Made by a program: the position numbers and the translations under genes. Under the pieces are notes generated by a model. That model searched no databases and was not told the origin of the DNA. It saw nothing but the letters and a program-made list of their open reading frames with translations. A stretch of DNA of 64,000 bases, from assembly GCA_963693085.1 (NCBI GenBank), contig OY856412.1, forward strand, positions 1,413,342,394 to 1,413,406,393. Reading direction: 5' to 3'. Positions 21,191-35,135 of the stretch are shown here, in pieces (position 1 is the first letter of the stretch; each line of letters begins with the position of its first letter). The stretch is from Alisma plantago-aquatica. Its lineage: Eukaryota; Streptophyta; Magnoliopsida; Alismatales; Alismataceae.

Positions 21191-23160
21191 CGTTGGGGAA
21201 TAGGGATGGTAGAGAAGGCAGTGGAAACAAAATTTTTGTCCCTATCCCTTTACAAGAAGATTGTGTAAACAACTATGTATCTAGGAATGAGGGTAGCAAG
21301 AGGTATATTTGGTCCCAGAGAAAGTCCAACAACTACTCTTGCTCAGTGATGTGCATTATTCTCAAGACACACAGACAACTAGTGACGACAACATCTTGGT
21401 GCAACACCACGGATGGCGGTTGTTGTTGTCTTCCTAGATTCACTACAATGGACTCCACACCTCTACATAGCTCACGTGGACCACTGAGACCTCAACGTTG
21501 TGCTACCAGATGCAACATGAAGCATTTGTCCCTTCGAACGTCAATGTGCTAGCATTGACTTTCTCTCCCTTATTGTCTCTCCCTCACTGTCTCTTACTTT
21601 TACCAGTAGGACTTCCGCAGGCTATCACATTAACCAAAACTATGAGAGGAAAACAATGGTGAGAGCTAATTGTTGTGTCTCCTAAAAGTCTTGACTACCC
21701 CTGTATTTATAGGAGGGCCAGGTTTAGGGATTATAGATCATCTAGGAGTTGAAGAGAGAATATTTCATGAATTTTCTAGAAGTTGCAAACCACAAACAGG
21801 TCAGTTCACATGTGAAATGGTCATTTGAACACTTTAACTAGTTGGTTCAATATGTTTCCTATTTGCAAACATATTGGCTTTAATGTGATGATTAATGCAC
21901 AACATGGTATCAACATCAATCCTAGATCCAATCGTATTGATCATTGAACCAGATGATCCAGATGTAGAATCAGTCATTTTAGACTCTGAAATGGTGGTCT
22001 CACATCTTGAACCGGTCGATCCATTTTTAGGTTCAAAAAATACATATTCAACATTGTTCAAATTGACTTGACACTTGAATCGATCGGTTTAACACTTCAA
22101 CTGGTCAATTCATAGTCTTGTGAGTCAACATTATCAATTTTTGTTTAAATTTAATATTTGAACACTTTAGTAATCAAGTTAAAACCATATTCTTGAGTAA
22201 ACTTCTTTTGCTAGCTGCAACCTATATCTGTGACCCTATAGTTCGCAAGTTATGTTGGAAATGAATGTCCATCTCACAAGAAATGAGCGGTATCTAGCAA
22301 CACATCATTGCTACCAAAGCAATAAAAAAGTTGGAGAACAACTTCAACTTACAATTTGTGATCAATGTTACCGTGATCATATAGTTCCTTTGTCTCTGAT
22401 TTTAGAATTGAACTCGAGGCATGAAATCGTCATCATTTCAACATTCAATCCATGCTCCTTTAACTAGAGAAGATTGTACGAGATGAATGTGAGCTCACAT
22501 ATCATATATTGAGTCACTCAAGTATGGTCATATGTTTTTTAGTCTTTCTTATCATGTGGCCTAGATATCAATCTCCTGTAGGAGGTACAAATCCCATCTA
22601 CATCACTCACACGCAATCCCCATGTGTCATAAAGTACCCGAACACCACCTTTATGACAACCCTTATTCAAGGTCATGTTGGATGATGTTAAAATACATCA
22701 AATGACATATGATGAGTGTAGTGACTTCAAGTCTAAGAACCAGAATCATCACTATCACTACGAGAGCTGATTATGACTACCATTCCATAGTCTCCACGTA
22801 TCACTTTTGAGAGAGGTATGGCTGGTACAATGTTCTCTAAAAAGTACCTATGTGTTTAACTTGATATCCCACATCATGACTAATGAGACTCCATCATCAT
22901 TCAATACACATTATAGTCGTATGTACTACTATTGTCTATGTTGATTCCATAGTAATATGTGACTAGGGACATAACAAGAGTGTGTGTACTCTTATAATGA
23001 TCACATTGTTTAGATTCTTTAGAAATCTACAATGTTTGTGTCATCATATCATGATTGAGACAAACATAATCGATGCAATTAGCTTCATAATCATAATATT
23101 AGGTATCTAATTCCCATTAAAATCATCGTATGATTGGCACTTTAGGCATACATACCAACA
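21191..23160 (-). repeat. Copia 3' LTR
   Basis: About 1970 bp, matching 40060-42104. The left end reads cgttggggaatagggatgg (partner: tgttggggaatagggatgg). The right end on the minus strand begins TGTTGGTATGTATGCC. Open frames at 21193-21552, 21834-22061 and 22252-22467 lie in this repeat and have degraded partners in the other LTR, so they are not taken as genes. Confidence 0.92.
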
Positions 23161-23171
23161 AACTCCCACTT
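23161..23171 (-). other. Copia polypurine tract
   Basis: On the minus strand the run aagtgggagtt directly precedes the LTR start TGTTGG. This is a common Copia arrangement. Confidence 0.85.
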
Positions 23172-23249
23172 GCGCTTAAAGCCAATCACCCACAAATCAT
23201 ATACCAGGTGATCTTAACATGTCTGTCATGTTTTTGCTATGCAAGAACT

Positions 23250-24430
23250 ATTATAGTGGGTTAGTAACATTTGCTTCTAGTCGGTATATTTCAAGTTTTC
23301 ACATCTCCTTGTTGTATGACTTCTCACATGAGATGGAATGGCTGCAGTATGATATCTAAGATTCCTTTCCTATGCAGTAGATACAATGTTGTCAAAATAT
23401 TTTGACTGTGTCATTAATGGTTGGAACTTCCCTCAAGTTCATATATATGAACTTATAGATCCATATAGTATCCTATGATGTGCTCAAAATATTAAGGTAC
23501 TTGGTTTCAATTGTAGAACAACTATTTCTTGCTTGGACCTCTTCTAGCCTAAAGTTCTATTTAAGGTCAAATACAAAATTGCATTGTGATTGTCAATCTA
23601 TTTGTCATTTCAGAAGCTTGCATTAGTGTAACCCCTTACACCCAACTCTTGATTATTACCATAATAAGGGAACTAATCCCTTAGTAATTCATAAGTACTT
23701 TAGGTTGTTCTTTATGGTAGTCCAGTGACTTCCTATGAAATTTGACTGATATCCACTCATCATTTCTAATATATATGAGATAACATGATGAGTATATCAT
23801 ATTGTGAATGTGATTGGCATCTTACTTATGTATTTCCACTCTTCACAAGAACTGAGACACTGGTCTCTTCAACAAGTAATCCCATGGAACATGGACATAT
23901 TTTCTCTCATTGAGTCATGCATATTGAAACCTCTTCAACATATTTCCAATGTAAGTGATCTTACTCAGGTCAGGAAGCCTTGTAGATATATCTCTATAGA
24001 TCTAAAATCCTATGATATAGGATGCTTTGCCTAATTCCTACATAGAGAAGGTGCTTCCCATCCCAATTTTAACATTTGTAGTATAAGGGTGCTATTCCCC
24101 ATCATCATGTGGAATATAAATATGTGCCCACTCAAATTTTGCAATCACATATTTCATCTTCATTTTGATTAAAGTCCAACTCTTTGACTATCTTGTTAAA
24201 TTAAAGATTCTATCTCTAAGATTCTTACTTCAATTCATATATTGACCCTTGTATCTTATGGACTTCATTTACAATAATAGGATTTGTAAAACCTTTTAGG
24301 TTATGTCACACACATACTTTTAATTAATCCCATTAAGGAACACAATTTTATCATCCATATGCAAAATATCATAGTCATCACCTTAGGGTACCACATGCGT
24401 CATAAAGTTTGAAAAGAACCTTCAAAATAT
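23250..24430 (-). pseudogene. Copia reverse transcriptase and RNase H, decayed
   Basis: The minus strand, read through stops, gives Copia pol in order. Near 24330-24370 is DDKIVFLNG (family: MDVKTAFLNG). At 23915-23995 is YRDISTRLPDLSKITYIG with NMLKRFQYA, the region after the catalytic box. Near 23600-23640 is GVRGYTNASF (family: GYTDASF, the first RNase H Asp, here Asn). Then come KRSKQEIV and, near 23330-23380, a remnant of the HIRRKYHL region. The YVDD box itself is not intact. The open frame at 23804-24034 on the plus strand is an antisense shadow. The polyprotein ends just before the polypurine tract. Confidence 0.78.
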
Positions 24431-26361
24431 GACCTTCTCATGGATGGCTAATTAAACTTTATCCAACTAGCATGTAAAAAAACATGAAAATATGTAGGAA
24501 TATCTTAAGTATAAACAACTATTCTTTCTTTCTATGTATCTTTCTTGGGAGACTTGTACTCAAGTACCTGGGTCTCATGACCTACACTAAGGTACCTGGG
24601 TAACATAACATGCACATACGACTTGAGTCTAACTTCATAGCTCCAATTTATCTCATTAAACTTGGTCTTCTACAAATCTTAATGCATTCTTATCTAATGG
24701 TCTTACCATGACCTTAAATCTTAATCCATGAATCTTATCTTGGAAACTTAATCGTGACTTGATGCATTTAAATCTTATAATATTATCGTACATTTAATAC
24801 TTACATCTTAATCATTAACATGTCTATACTTAGGATCTTTGGCACAATATGATATAGAAATTGAAGTACTAAAAAGTTCTTATTTACATGTCTTATCTTA
24901 ATATATTAGAACATTGGGCCACCCAAATAATGAAAGTCTTATCTAAGAATAATTTAAATACATTGAGACTGATAAATACTTATCATGAAATCTTAAATCA
25001 TAACTCTTAATGGACTTACATCATTAATGATGATCATCCTGAGAAACAATAATCACATATCTCTTCTTAGAAACTAAATCTCCAACATCTTAGTCTTCAC
25101 TAATTAACCCTAACTACATTACTCTGGTAGAGATCATAATCTAAAGTAAATTATGGACATCTTATTGAGTGGTACAAATCATGCAAACATATTGAGTGTA
25201 ACTATAACTAAATACTCATGGACATGGACCACATACTTTGGCTCGTGAAATCCCACACTAACGTCATTCAGACTTCCTTCTCCACTAATCATATACTACA
25301 CTATTAGGTCAAAATGATGTTTCATAATCTTATCATGGTGTTCTTAGCTAGATAATCACAAGGTATTTCTAGTCACTATCTTACCATAAAACCATTATCA
25401 TCCCTAGAAATATCCAAAGAAACAATAATCAATCATCTTTTCTAGGGTAGATCTTATATTAACATTAGGTAGAACTCCATATTATTATGATTGTAGACTA
25501 ATGATCCATACTACCACTTATCTTGTATCACCATATGCTTAAAGAATCCTCATGAATAATCTTAAAGACTTTTAGTATCCTCTATAAATCATCATATCTT
25601 AAGCTTAAACTTGGTTGATAACATTAATTCTATTATCCTCAAGTATTTTCTTTGACAATCATTCTTATTAGACTTGTGATTCTAATGTCTACTTGGGATG
25701 AAGGTCCTAAGGACATCAAGAGTTCACAAACTCTCCTCAAGTATAGTAGGAAAAAGGCATCATCCATCTCCAATCATTATTTCACTCTAAGGCCAAGTCA
25801 CTCACCTATTTTAAAATGTCTACCTTTAGTATATGCATTCTAGGGTTCTAATAGGTATGCAATTAGGTTTAGGTGACTGTCTACCTCAAACTTTTTATGT
25901 CAAGTTTTAGTTTTCACCTCCCAATGCATGTAGGTCAGTCATACATCTGAAAGTGTCATGCCTTTTCATATTTATCTCACATGAAAATACACATGTCCCA
26001 TTCTATATGCACTAGAAAGAATGAGACAAGCATAATAAGTTTAGATTTTTGCATATAATATGCCTTCTATAAAACCCCATAAGCTTGTGTCACATACCAC
26101 AAACATGTGGGAAAAAGAGAGGGAATAACAAACACATATATAAAATTAACATAAAAAGTCTAAAGCATCTAGACACTAAACCAAATACATACCTCAACTT
26201 CTACTGCCTGACTAAACCTCTAATCCATACTCTACTATCTTTCACTCGCTTCTTTTATCACTAGGTTGGTTGTATTCTAAATCTATTTAGTCTCACTTGG
26301 TTTCTATTGGGTAAACTAAACTAAGAATATGAGAATTTTCCTGATGGCCATCTACATTATC
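24431..26361 (-). other. AT-rich DNA, probably internal part of LTR element D
   Basis: Between the start of Copia RT similarity and the D primer site lies about 1.9 kb with no coding I recognise. From the primer site downward it should be the leader of D. The exact point where D ends and Copia resumes (near 24.5 kb) is not visible, and no 3' LTR of D is found. Confidence 0.45.
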
Positions 26362-26373
26362 GCTCTGATACCA
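26362..26373 (-). other. Primer-binding site of LTR element D
   Basis: On the minus strand this is TGGTATCAGAGC, a perfect 12-base match to the complement of initiator Met tRNA. It lies three bases from the LTR edge (minus strand ...GGGGTGTTACA) at 26377. Confidence 0.88.
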
Positions 26374-26376
26374 TAT

Positions 26377-29300
26377 TGTAACACCCCAATTTTTATACAA
26401 CATAAGTGAAAGATATTTTTTTTAGCTAGGGAGTGTTACTAACATGATATGCATTACAATAATGACAGACAAGAACCAATACAGACTAGTGTGAATTGCA
26501 TTCTCATAAATTCTCAGGAAAGAAACTTAATGCCATGATGTTACCTTGCACAAAGCTTATATCAAATCTAGGACCGTGTAGAAGGAGCTCCACCAAGCAA
26601 ACCCCCTAAAGTTGTTGTTGCATCCTCTTGTCACGACTATCTCCTAAAGTTCTATAACTACAAACATCTTATCCCCAACCATGCACAAAGAGAAACCTAA
26701 GTTAGAGTAAGTGACATTGAATTTCTAATAAAATAAACATAAACATGTTATAACTGAAATTTAAATTAATATCTAAAATATGTAACTTATATTGAATCGA
26801 TGTATCTTTTATTTATATTTTTTATGTGATTTTTGGCCACCATTATATGATTAGTCCTCCTAAATTGATGTATCTACACCCTAAAATAGTAATGAAGTAC
26901 CTCTGAATTGGCACTACATGCCTCTGAATAACACTGATGTGTCTTTGAATTTGCATGGTTGTGCCCTGAATTGGTACTAAAGTACCTATAAATTGGAGTA
27001 AACACTCCTCTGAATTGACAACAGATGCCTTTGAATTGTTTCGGGACTAAGTGAATGAGGAATTAACATATAATATCTTATGTGAAGGTTTCAACTTAAT
27101 TATCTTAAATCTGAACTTATTGAATTATGAATTTGAACTTATCTTATATTGAATCTGAACACTAGTGTTGAGCATGTGTTGAATTATGAACATAAATCTA
27201 AGTATCAATCTAGTCTGAATATCTTATACAGTTTGTCGTACTTAACTGATACATTAAAATTATTCTATTAGAAAATAAATCTTAGGAAACTAAATTCTTG
27301 ATCTAAATCTACACTGTTAAATCCAAGATTAAATCTAAATCTAAGTTCTGAATATAAATATGAATATGTATCTTATTTACTAAATAATCGAGATTGGGTC
27401 TAAGAAACTTATAAGTCATTTGGATCTAATTTATGACTACTCACAATGAGTAATCTAAATATAAAATATAATATCTAGATTATTGTGTCTGAATAAATCT
27501 TTATCTAAAACTCTTATTTAATAGACCACTTGATTCAGTTATGGTATCATATATATGGCATATGTGTCTAAAGGCTTGAGAAATAAACTGAACTGAATAA
27601 TAAATACTAAGTATCTTAAAGTAGCTTAAATATCTACAATCTATAGTATGATATCCTCACAAAATGAGTTCATATGAATAAAATCTAATTAATAGAGGCA
27701 TTGTTTAATATGAGATGAATTAATAACTAAATGTCACAAAGCAACTTATTCTCTAAGTTACTTTGCATATGGGTAAGATGAATCATAAAAATAATGAAAT
27801 TCAGTAGACATGGCTTACTTACCTTTGATGTTGATGATTTCCTTAATGTGTTCTTAATTTCGTTCTATGTAACTTAATCACCTGGACATCAAAAAATGTT
27901 TATAAGTCCTTGTATATATCCCTTCTTTATTTCTAATTCTCAAGCACCATCATCCTAACCTTATATACCAGCTTAGGATTCTTATTTTACAAAACTAACT
28001 TTTCTTTAAAGTACATTGAGTGTTCAAACACCAAATTAAAAATCAATTCGTACATTGTATAACATACATATATAGATATACCCATATAAACCAAAAAGCC
28101 TCATATGTGCTAATATATGATTATATACCTCATATACCAAGAGTAAACTTCAAACATACACACATATACTTCTCTTACTAAACTACTTATCAAATCAGAT
28201 GAAAATATAGTTAGAATCATTTTCTATACTAAATAGGCACATAAAATACATATTGTCTCACAAATAATCATAAATCATCTTACATAATGGCCACTTAGGA
28301 CCAAAAACTACATACTAATATAGCTATACATGAAAATCCACAAAACTATATAAATAGTAAGAATAATGTATATTAAAGCTTAGGTAAGAACCTTAGATTA
28401 GTTCATTGTGAATCATTGGGTGAAATACCCATAATGCCCTTATTAGGGTTCACATAAAAAACTAAGGTGAAATATTAAATAAGAATGACCAAGATTTATA
28501 ATCATGTTTATCATATCAAATATACTTACTGTAAAATATTCATGAATATATGAACTTGTTTGCTATTTTTAATGCACAACATATTGAAATCTCATAACTT
28601 TAAGAAATCCAATTATAATAAATATCAAACATAAAAACCACCCATCATAGCTATATTTAAAAAATAGTATACATCATTATATTTCCATAGACATCTTATT
28701 TGATACATTCTGAGTTCCCTATCTCAAGATATGAATTTTTGAAGTTTACCTCAATCTGGATTGATCCCTGTCGTTGGTCTCAAATCTAAGGGACTGAGGC
28801 CAGCATGTGCTCCCCTTTCCCTTTCCTTCTTGGTCGTGGATCCTCCATGGACCCGATTAATGCCTGACCTGAATACGAGCCAGTCTCCTTCTCCCATCTG
28901 TTGGGTCACACATGCAACTCTATTTCCTCTATGAAATAGAGTGCCACATCCAGCCATGGAAGATCGGCCATCTACAACTAATCCGACACCTTGATTTGGT
29001 CAACGTCATCGCATAGCCTCCACCTTCGCATAGTGGGTCATCCCAGATGAACCTAGTGGTGACAAATCTGGGTTTTGACCCACTGCCTTCCCTATTTTCA
29101 ATAGCAAGAATAGGGAAGTAGTCTCCTGATGCTCTGCAGTGACTGCGAGCATGATGTTAAGGACACCATAACACCAGCTAAGACTGCCCTAAACTTCCAT
29201 CGAGCCTCTCATATGCTTCTGGTGTGATCTAGGGGCATGGCATGGGTGGGACATAAGAACCCCAACCCACATACCTTGTGGCTGTCGTCACTCCTCTTCC

Positions 29301-29640
29301 TCTTCTTATAAGTCCTTCTTTCTCGCATCAAATCCTACAAAACCCTAACAATAGGTCCATAAGACCCAGTTCTTGAACCCCACGAGTTTTTTATAGCCCC
29401 TTACCCAAATGAAATAGGGTGACACTCCTGTTTTGCTGGAGTCTATCTGGGTCCTATTCTTTTGGAGCATGACTCTCCAGTCTGTGAGACTGGGAGTCTC
29501 ACCTCCCTTTTTATTTTTAATAAAAGTCCAAATAAAATAAATAATTATTCCTACCTCATGTTAATTCCATTTAAGTCCAAATTTGGGAATTGAGATTATA
29601 TTTCCATTATGTTTCCATTAGCATGATCTTAGGTAAAAAC
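26377..29640 (-). repeat. 5' LTR of element D (right edge approximate)
   Basis: The inner edge is clear: plus strand TGTAACACCCCAATTT starts at 26377 next to the primer site. The outer edge is not resolved. I place it near 29.6 kb because a GC-richer, promoter-like block (28.75-29.5 kb) ends there and Copia coding resumes by 30.28-30.5 kb. On the minus strand TATAAAAAAC at 29385-29394 could be the LTR TATA box. A degenerate repeat of the type ctctgaattg occurs at about 26895-27040. The open frame at 28751-28957 is not recognised. Confidence 0.6.
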
Positions 29641-30281
29641 TAACAAGATAAATTGTTCAAACATATGTTTGAAGTAAAAAGTATAATTACTAAATTAATT
29701 ACCTAGGTTACTAGATAATTTCATATCATCTGAAATTTATTCCATAACATCATATTATGATTATCCATCTACTGAAAATATTTTTAGCATGTAACATATC
29801 TCTAGATACTCCATTCCAAATTTCGTACTCCAAGGACCCATTTGTGTATCTTAATTGGCCTAATTAGGCTTGAATTGGTTTATAGGGCACATGACCCATT
29901 CCTTGGTCTTAAACTTAATCATTTTCTCAATTTTAAAAATAAATGATTATATTGACATGATTCCTCAATTGAATCTTCCTATGATACATTTGATCATCAT
30001 TACTCTACTTAATACGAATGTTTAAACTATGTCTAAAGCTCAAACCATTAATCATTGTATCTCCTTCATTATTCTTCTTTAGTGATCACCTCATATCATC
30101 AAATTAGATATCAAATTCCTAGACTTTGAGGATAATCCCAATTATGAAAAAGACCCTCTCTATGTTCTTTTTCCTCAAATTCAAATATCATGAAAACTAG
30201 ATAAAACCTTATTGTAAACCTAAATCAATCTTGTATTGATTTTCTCAATAACTTAATAATGTAATTTGATAGTCCAAAAAA

Positions 30282-30500
30282 TTAGGGTGTGCCAGTTCTA
30301 CCAGATCTACTAGTTTTGTTGAGTTGCATAAGGAACTTGACAATCCATAAAATTTTTTGATTCTCATTATTCCTATTGTACCTCTTTAGGTTCAATGTTT
30401 TCTTATTGGTCTCAAACTTTACAAGTTCTACTTTTCTCCCACTAATTCCTATGGAATTAAATTCCCCATTTAGGAATACAACCATTCGCGAAACAAACAC
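30282..30500 (-). pseudogene. Copia fragment between integrase and RT
   Basis: An open frame of 72 codons encodes VFVSRMVVFLNGEF, then GISGRKVELVKF, and ends SRSGRTGTP. In Copia polyproteins this is the stretch after the integrase core (family pattern: VxxSRNAxFLE, then RRSGRxxxP) just before RT. It lies on the far side of the LINE insertion from the integrase core at 36.7-37.1 kb. This confirms that the LINE sits inside the Copia gene. Confidence 0.8.
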
Positions 30501-30807
30501 TTTTGTTGTTGTATTGGAATATACAAATTGTATTCAATAAAATAACACTTGTGGACAAATTTTGTCAAGAAAGTATTTTCTTATATAACTTCATTCCTAA
30601 TCAATATAAAAGATATATCATACACTTACCATGTCATATCTCAAATGGTGTCTTTTGAACCATTTTAGACGATACATTGTTTATTGTAAAGTATGTGCCC
30701 AAAAAGCAAATTAGAAGATTAGCTAGATTTTTTATTATCACACCATGACTTTTTTTTTGAGGTCAAACACCAACTTTCTATTACTCCGAGCTCAAAGATG
30801 GCTCAAC

Positions 30808-33800
30808 CTAGTTTGATACAGACTGAGGGAAAGACGACGATAAAAAGAAAGAGCTAGAACAAATGACAGCTTCACGAGCTAGCAGGTGTGCTAGTCCATT
30901 TTCCTGTCTTCTACAGAAAGCAAACCTAATAGATTGAAAGAATGACTTTAAACTATAAATGTCTGCAAGCAGAGTTCCAAGAAAATCCGTCCTTTTATCT
31001 TCTGCCTTTATGAAATGGATGATGGCTTCCGAATCTGATTCCACCACTAGCCTTTTTATGTGATGTTCCTTGGACTGTCGCATGCCCTCCCTAATGGCCC
31101 ATGCTTCTGCTGCCGATACATCATGAAGAGTTGGCCGCCTGCTCCCCACTACGTGAAGAACTTTCCCAGTGTGATCTCTCCACATGAGACCTGCTCCATC
31201 AAAACCCTGTATGTGAACTGTTGCGTCGCAATTAATCTTGATCATCTCGACATCGGGTGCCTCGCAAGCTACCCTCCTCTTCTCCTTTGCAGCCGGTCGG
31301 TCAGCGTTATATTGATGTGCCTCGTGATGTCCAGCGATTAGCGCTAGAAGATGGCGCTGGGTTAAGAGTGGTGGCTTCGGTTGCTCCTTGAATATGATTG
31401 CATTCCTCCTGGTCCACACCGTCCATAGCGCAGCTATCATAACATGGTTGTCATCTTCCCGTTGTTGGGTAATGAGTCTCGTGATTCTGCTGTCCACACT
31501 GGTCTCACCAGCTTCTCGGATCCTCGCTTGCACTACACCCGAGCTTTCTTTCTAGAGCTCCCACGCCTGAGGGCATCTAAACAACATGTGCCTAATGTCT
31601 TCTTTTTCTCTTCCACAAATGCTGCAAATTCCGTCTGGATGACAGTGTCGGTCATATAGACGTCCCAAAGTGCCTAACGCCACTGTCATGCATCTCCATA
31701 GGAAATGTGTCGCCTTCGGGATGAGGTTCTTCCTCCATACTAGCCTCCATCCTTTAGCCTCCTCTTGGTTTCTGCGCACTTCTCTTTCTGCCGGGTCTTG
31801 GACTGCCATCCTGTAGGCCGATTTTACAGTGAATTCTCCTCTTCTATCTGGTTTCCAGTAAATGTCGTCCTCCTACTTGTTGAGACTAAGTGGTATTGCC
31901 AGGATCTTCTGTGCTATTTCTTGGGTGAAGAGGGTGTAGATGCCTTCCTTATTCCAAGTGGTAGAGTCATCCATCATAAGCCGGTTCACCCTTTAGACAT
32001 TGGTGCTTGAGAAACTGTAAGCACTCTCTATGCTCCCTCTTATTCCCGGGATCCATGGATCCTCCCATATGTTGATATTTGTTCCGTCTCCCACTCTCCA
32101 CTGCATCCCTTCAAGAATGATGGCCTTTGCATTCCAAATACTCCTCCAGGTGAAGCTTGGATCGTGTCCCCTTCTGGCGTTAAGGGCTGCCCCCCTAGGG
32201 AAAGATCTTGCTTTTAACACACGGTAGACTAAGGTATCTTGTCTATGGAAGAGTCTCCATATTTTCTTTGCCAGAAGCACTTGGTTGAAAATGTGTATGT
32301 TTCTGAATCCCAAACAACCTTTGTTCTTTGGTTTGCACATGTTGTCCCAGCTGACCCATGCCATCTTCCTCTCCCCGTCTTTTTCCCCCACCAAAATCTC
32401 GCTATAGTGTTGTTTATAGAGTCAAGAAGGTACCCCGGTAGTTGAAAGATACTCATGATCTACGATGGTATGGATTGGACCACTGCTTTGATGAGGACTT
32501 CTTTTCCTGCTTTAGACATCAATTTCTCTTCCCACCCTTGTAGCTTTTTCCATATCCGCTCCTGTATATAAGAAAAAATTGTTTCTTTGACCTCCCTACA
32601 GCCGTGGGCAGCGCAAGATATTTCCTGTGCTTGTCTACTTCTTTGACCTGTAAGAGCTGTGTTATCTCTTCTCTCTTCTCCCGCTCCACCCCTTTACTGA
32701 AAGCAACCTCAGTTTTGGATAGGTTGATTTTCTGTCAGGATGCCCGCTCATATTGGCTGATAATCTCAGCTAACTTCATGCATTCTTCTTTGGTTGCTCT
32801 CACAAACAGGATGGAATCATATGCAAAGAAAAGGTGTGAAACCCAAGGGCCGTGGCGGCTTGCTCAAATTCCTTGAATAATCTTTTGCTGCGCTGCCAAG
32901 GTTAGAGAAGTAGAAAAAGCTTCTGCACATAAAATAAAAAGGTATGGAGAGAGAGGGTCACCCTGGCGAAGTCCTCAGGTTGGTTGAATCTTCCTGGTCC
33001 GCTCCCCGTTGATGGAAAACAAATGGGACACAGTTGACATACAATCATATACCTTGTTCCTCCATTTCTCCCCAAACCCCATTTTTTCTTGCACATAGTC
33101 AACAAACTTCCATTCCACTCTGTCATAGGCCTTTGACATGTCCAGTTTGAGAGCTATGTGTCCCTTCTTTGCTTTTTCACCCCTCTTCATTGTGTGAAAC
33201 AACTCATATGCAATAAGGGCATTATCTGTAATGAGTCTTCCCATAATAAAGGCACTTTGGTTTTCAGTTATGATTCTATCCATGAACGGTCGTATCCTGC
33301 TTGCTATGACTTTGGAAGCTATCTTATAGATGACATTGCATAGACTGATGGGTCTAAACTCACCAATCTCCATGGGATTCTGAGTTTTTGGAATTAGAAC
33401 CACCAACGTGTCATTGATGTCGGCTATGCTCCTTTCAGATTTACACCACCCTTTTATATAGTTGGAGACATCATTCCCCACTATGTGCCAGTACTTCTGA
33501 AAAAACATTGCTTTCATTCTTCCGGGCCCGGTGCTTTGTTCGGATGCATATTCTTCAATGCCGCCAAGATTTCCTCAGATGTGAATTCTTTCTCTAGATC
33601 CTTACTCTCATTATGACTAAGCTTGGTATTGATTCCTCTCGTAGCCTCCTCCCATCTAAAGGGGTTGCTTGTCTGAAAAAGAGCTTGAAAAAAATTCAGC
33701 ACTATTCCTTCTATTTCATCTTCTTCCGCTTTCCACTGCCCTTCTTCATTCTTTAGGCCTTCAATAATGTTCCTCTTCCTTCTTTGAGATGCCTTGTGGT

Positions 33801-34878
33801 GGAAGTATGCAGTATTTCTATCTCCTGACTTCATCTCATTCACCCTTGCTCTGGCATGCCAGAACGCCTCATCCCTTCTGTGCCATTCTTGGAGTTCTGC
33901 CGTAATGTGAGTGCACCTCTCTAAGTTTGTCCTGTCAGGTGGAAAATTTTGTAGTTCCCTTAGCGCCTCTTCCAACTGTTTGATTTTCCTTTTCCTTTCC
34001 CCAAATTTTCCAGCAGCCCATTCTTTCAGTTTACTTTCATAGTAGCCCATCTTTCCTTGTAGATCTGTCATATGACGCTCTTCCCATCCTATCTTTATGA
34101 TTTGTTCGCATGCCTTGTCCTCCGCCCACATTGGTTCGAAGAAGAAATATTGCTGGTTCCTTGCCTTCTTCCTCTTTTTGTACTCAGTATTGATGATGAT
34201 GGGTACGTGATCGGATTCATATTTGATGCAATGGATCACTCTCGCATGTGGAAATTTTGCCACCCATTGTGCACATCCCAGTGCTCTGTCAAGGCGTTCC
34301 CTCACTAAGGTTTCTGGAGTGAGTCCTCTCTTCCAAGTGAAGATGCTACCATTGTATCCCAGATCTATGAGATCACAGTCATCAACAACATCCATGAAAT
34401 CCTGGATGAACCTGAGAGGTTTGGGAGGCCCCCCATCTTTTTCTGAATTGGAAAGGATTTCATTGAAGTCTCTGAAGAAAATTGTAGGCAGATTCGAGAT
34501 TCCTTTCTGTTCTCTCATTAGATCCCATGTCTTATGTTTTTGTTGTTGTGCCGCCCATCCGTATATGCCAATACCTCTCCATCTGCTAACACCGTTGCCC
34601 TCCTTGATATCGCAGCTACAGTGGTGTTGGGAATACGATGTTACTGTGAGATCGACATCCTTCCACCAAAGCCCCATCCCCCCAGCTCTGCTGGTACTAT
34701 AAAGACATACTCCTTGTGTGAAACCACATTTCCTCATAACCACCTCTAGATCAGTACTAGAAATCATAGTTTCCATCATGAAAACTATGCTCGGGCCCTC
34801 CCTCATGCACCATGACTTGAGGGCAGTAACCGTGTCAGGGCGGGCTAGTCCCTAACAGTTCCAGCTTAGTATTTTCAT
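30808..34878 (-). pseudogene. LINE ORF2: endonuclease, RT, zinc finger, RNase H
   Basis: Start is the ATG at 34878 (MKILSWNC), with a stop (TAG, 34852-34854) at codon 9 where NCRGL is usual. The endonuclease follows (34.8-34.1 kb), with IFFRDFNEIL (GDFN is usual) and SDHVPI. A linker has SGDRNTAYFHH, then NKAPGP, where a frameshift occurs near 33515. RT follows with EFRPISLCNVIYKIASK and ALKLDMSKAYDRVEW. There is a TGA (near 32975) within PTRGLRQGDP. The catalytic box reads FAYDSILF instead of FADDS, so one essential Asp is lost. Further frame changes are near 32580 and 32395, and stops near 31993, 31870 and 31553. A zinc-finger motif (CSICGREKEDIRHMLFRC) and an RNase H domain (31533-30808, with INCDAT, AEAWA, ESDSEA) complete it. 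Confidence 0.92.
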
Positions 34879-35135
34879 TGCTCTTCGCGGGGCTGGCTCT
34901 ATCCAGCCTCCGCTAGTTGGGTTGAACACCCTCCTACCTGCTGCCCTTCGCAATCCATGTTCCTTACTTTCTTGCCTGCCTCAGTCACATAATCATATGA
35001 ATCTAGTTCCATGCCACAGAGCTCTGACTACCTGCCTCTTTTCCCTGCGATCATGCTCCATTCTTCTGCATCCTCTGGAATACCCAGTCGTTGGCTCCTA
35101 CTCATCTTATAAACCCATGGTGGATCTCTCTTCTT

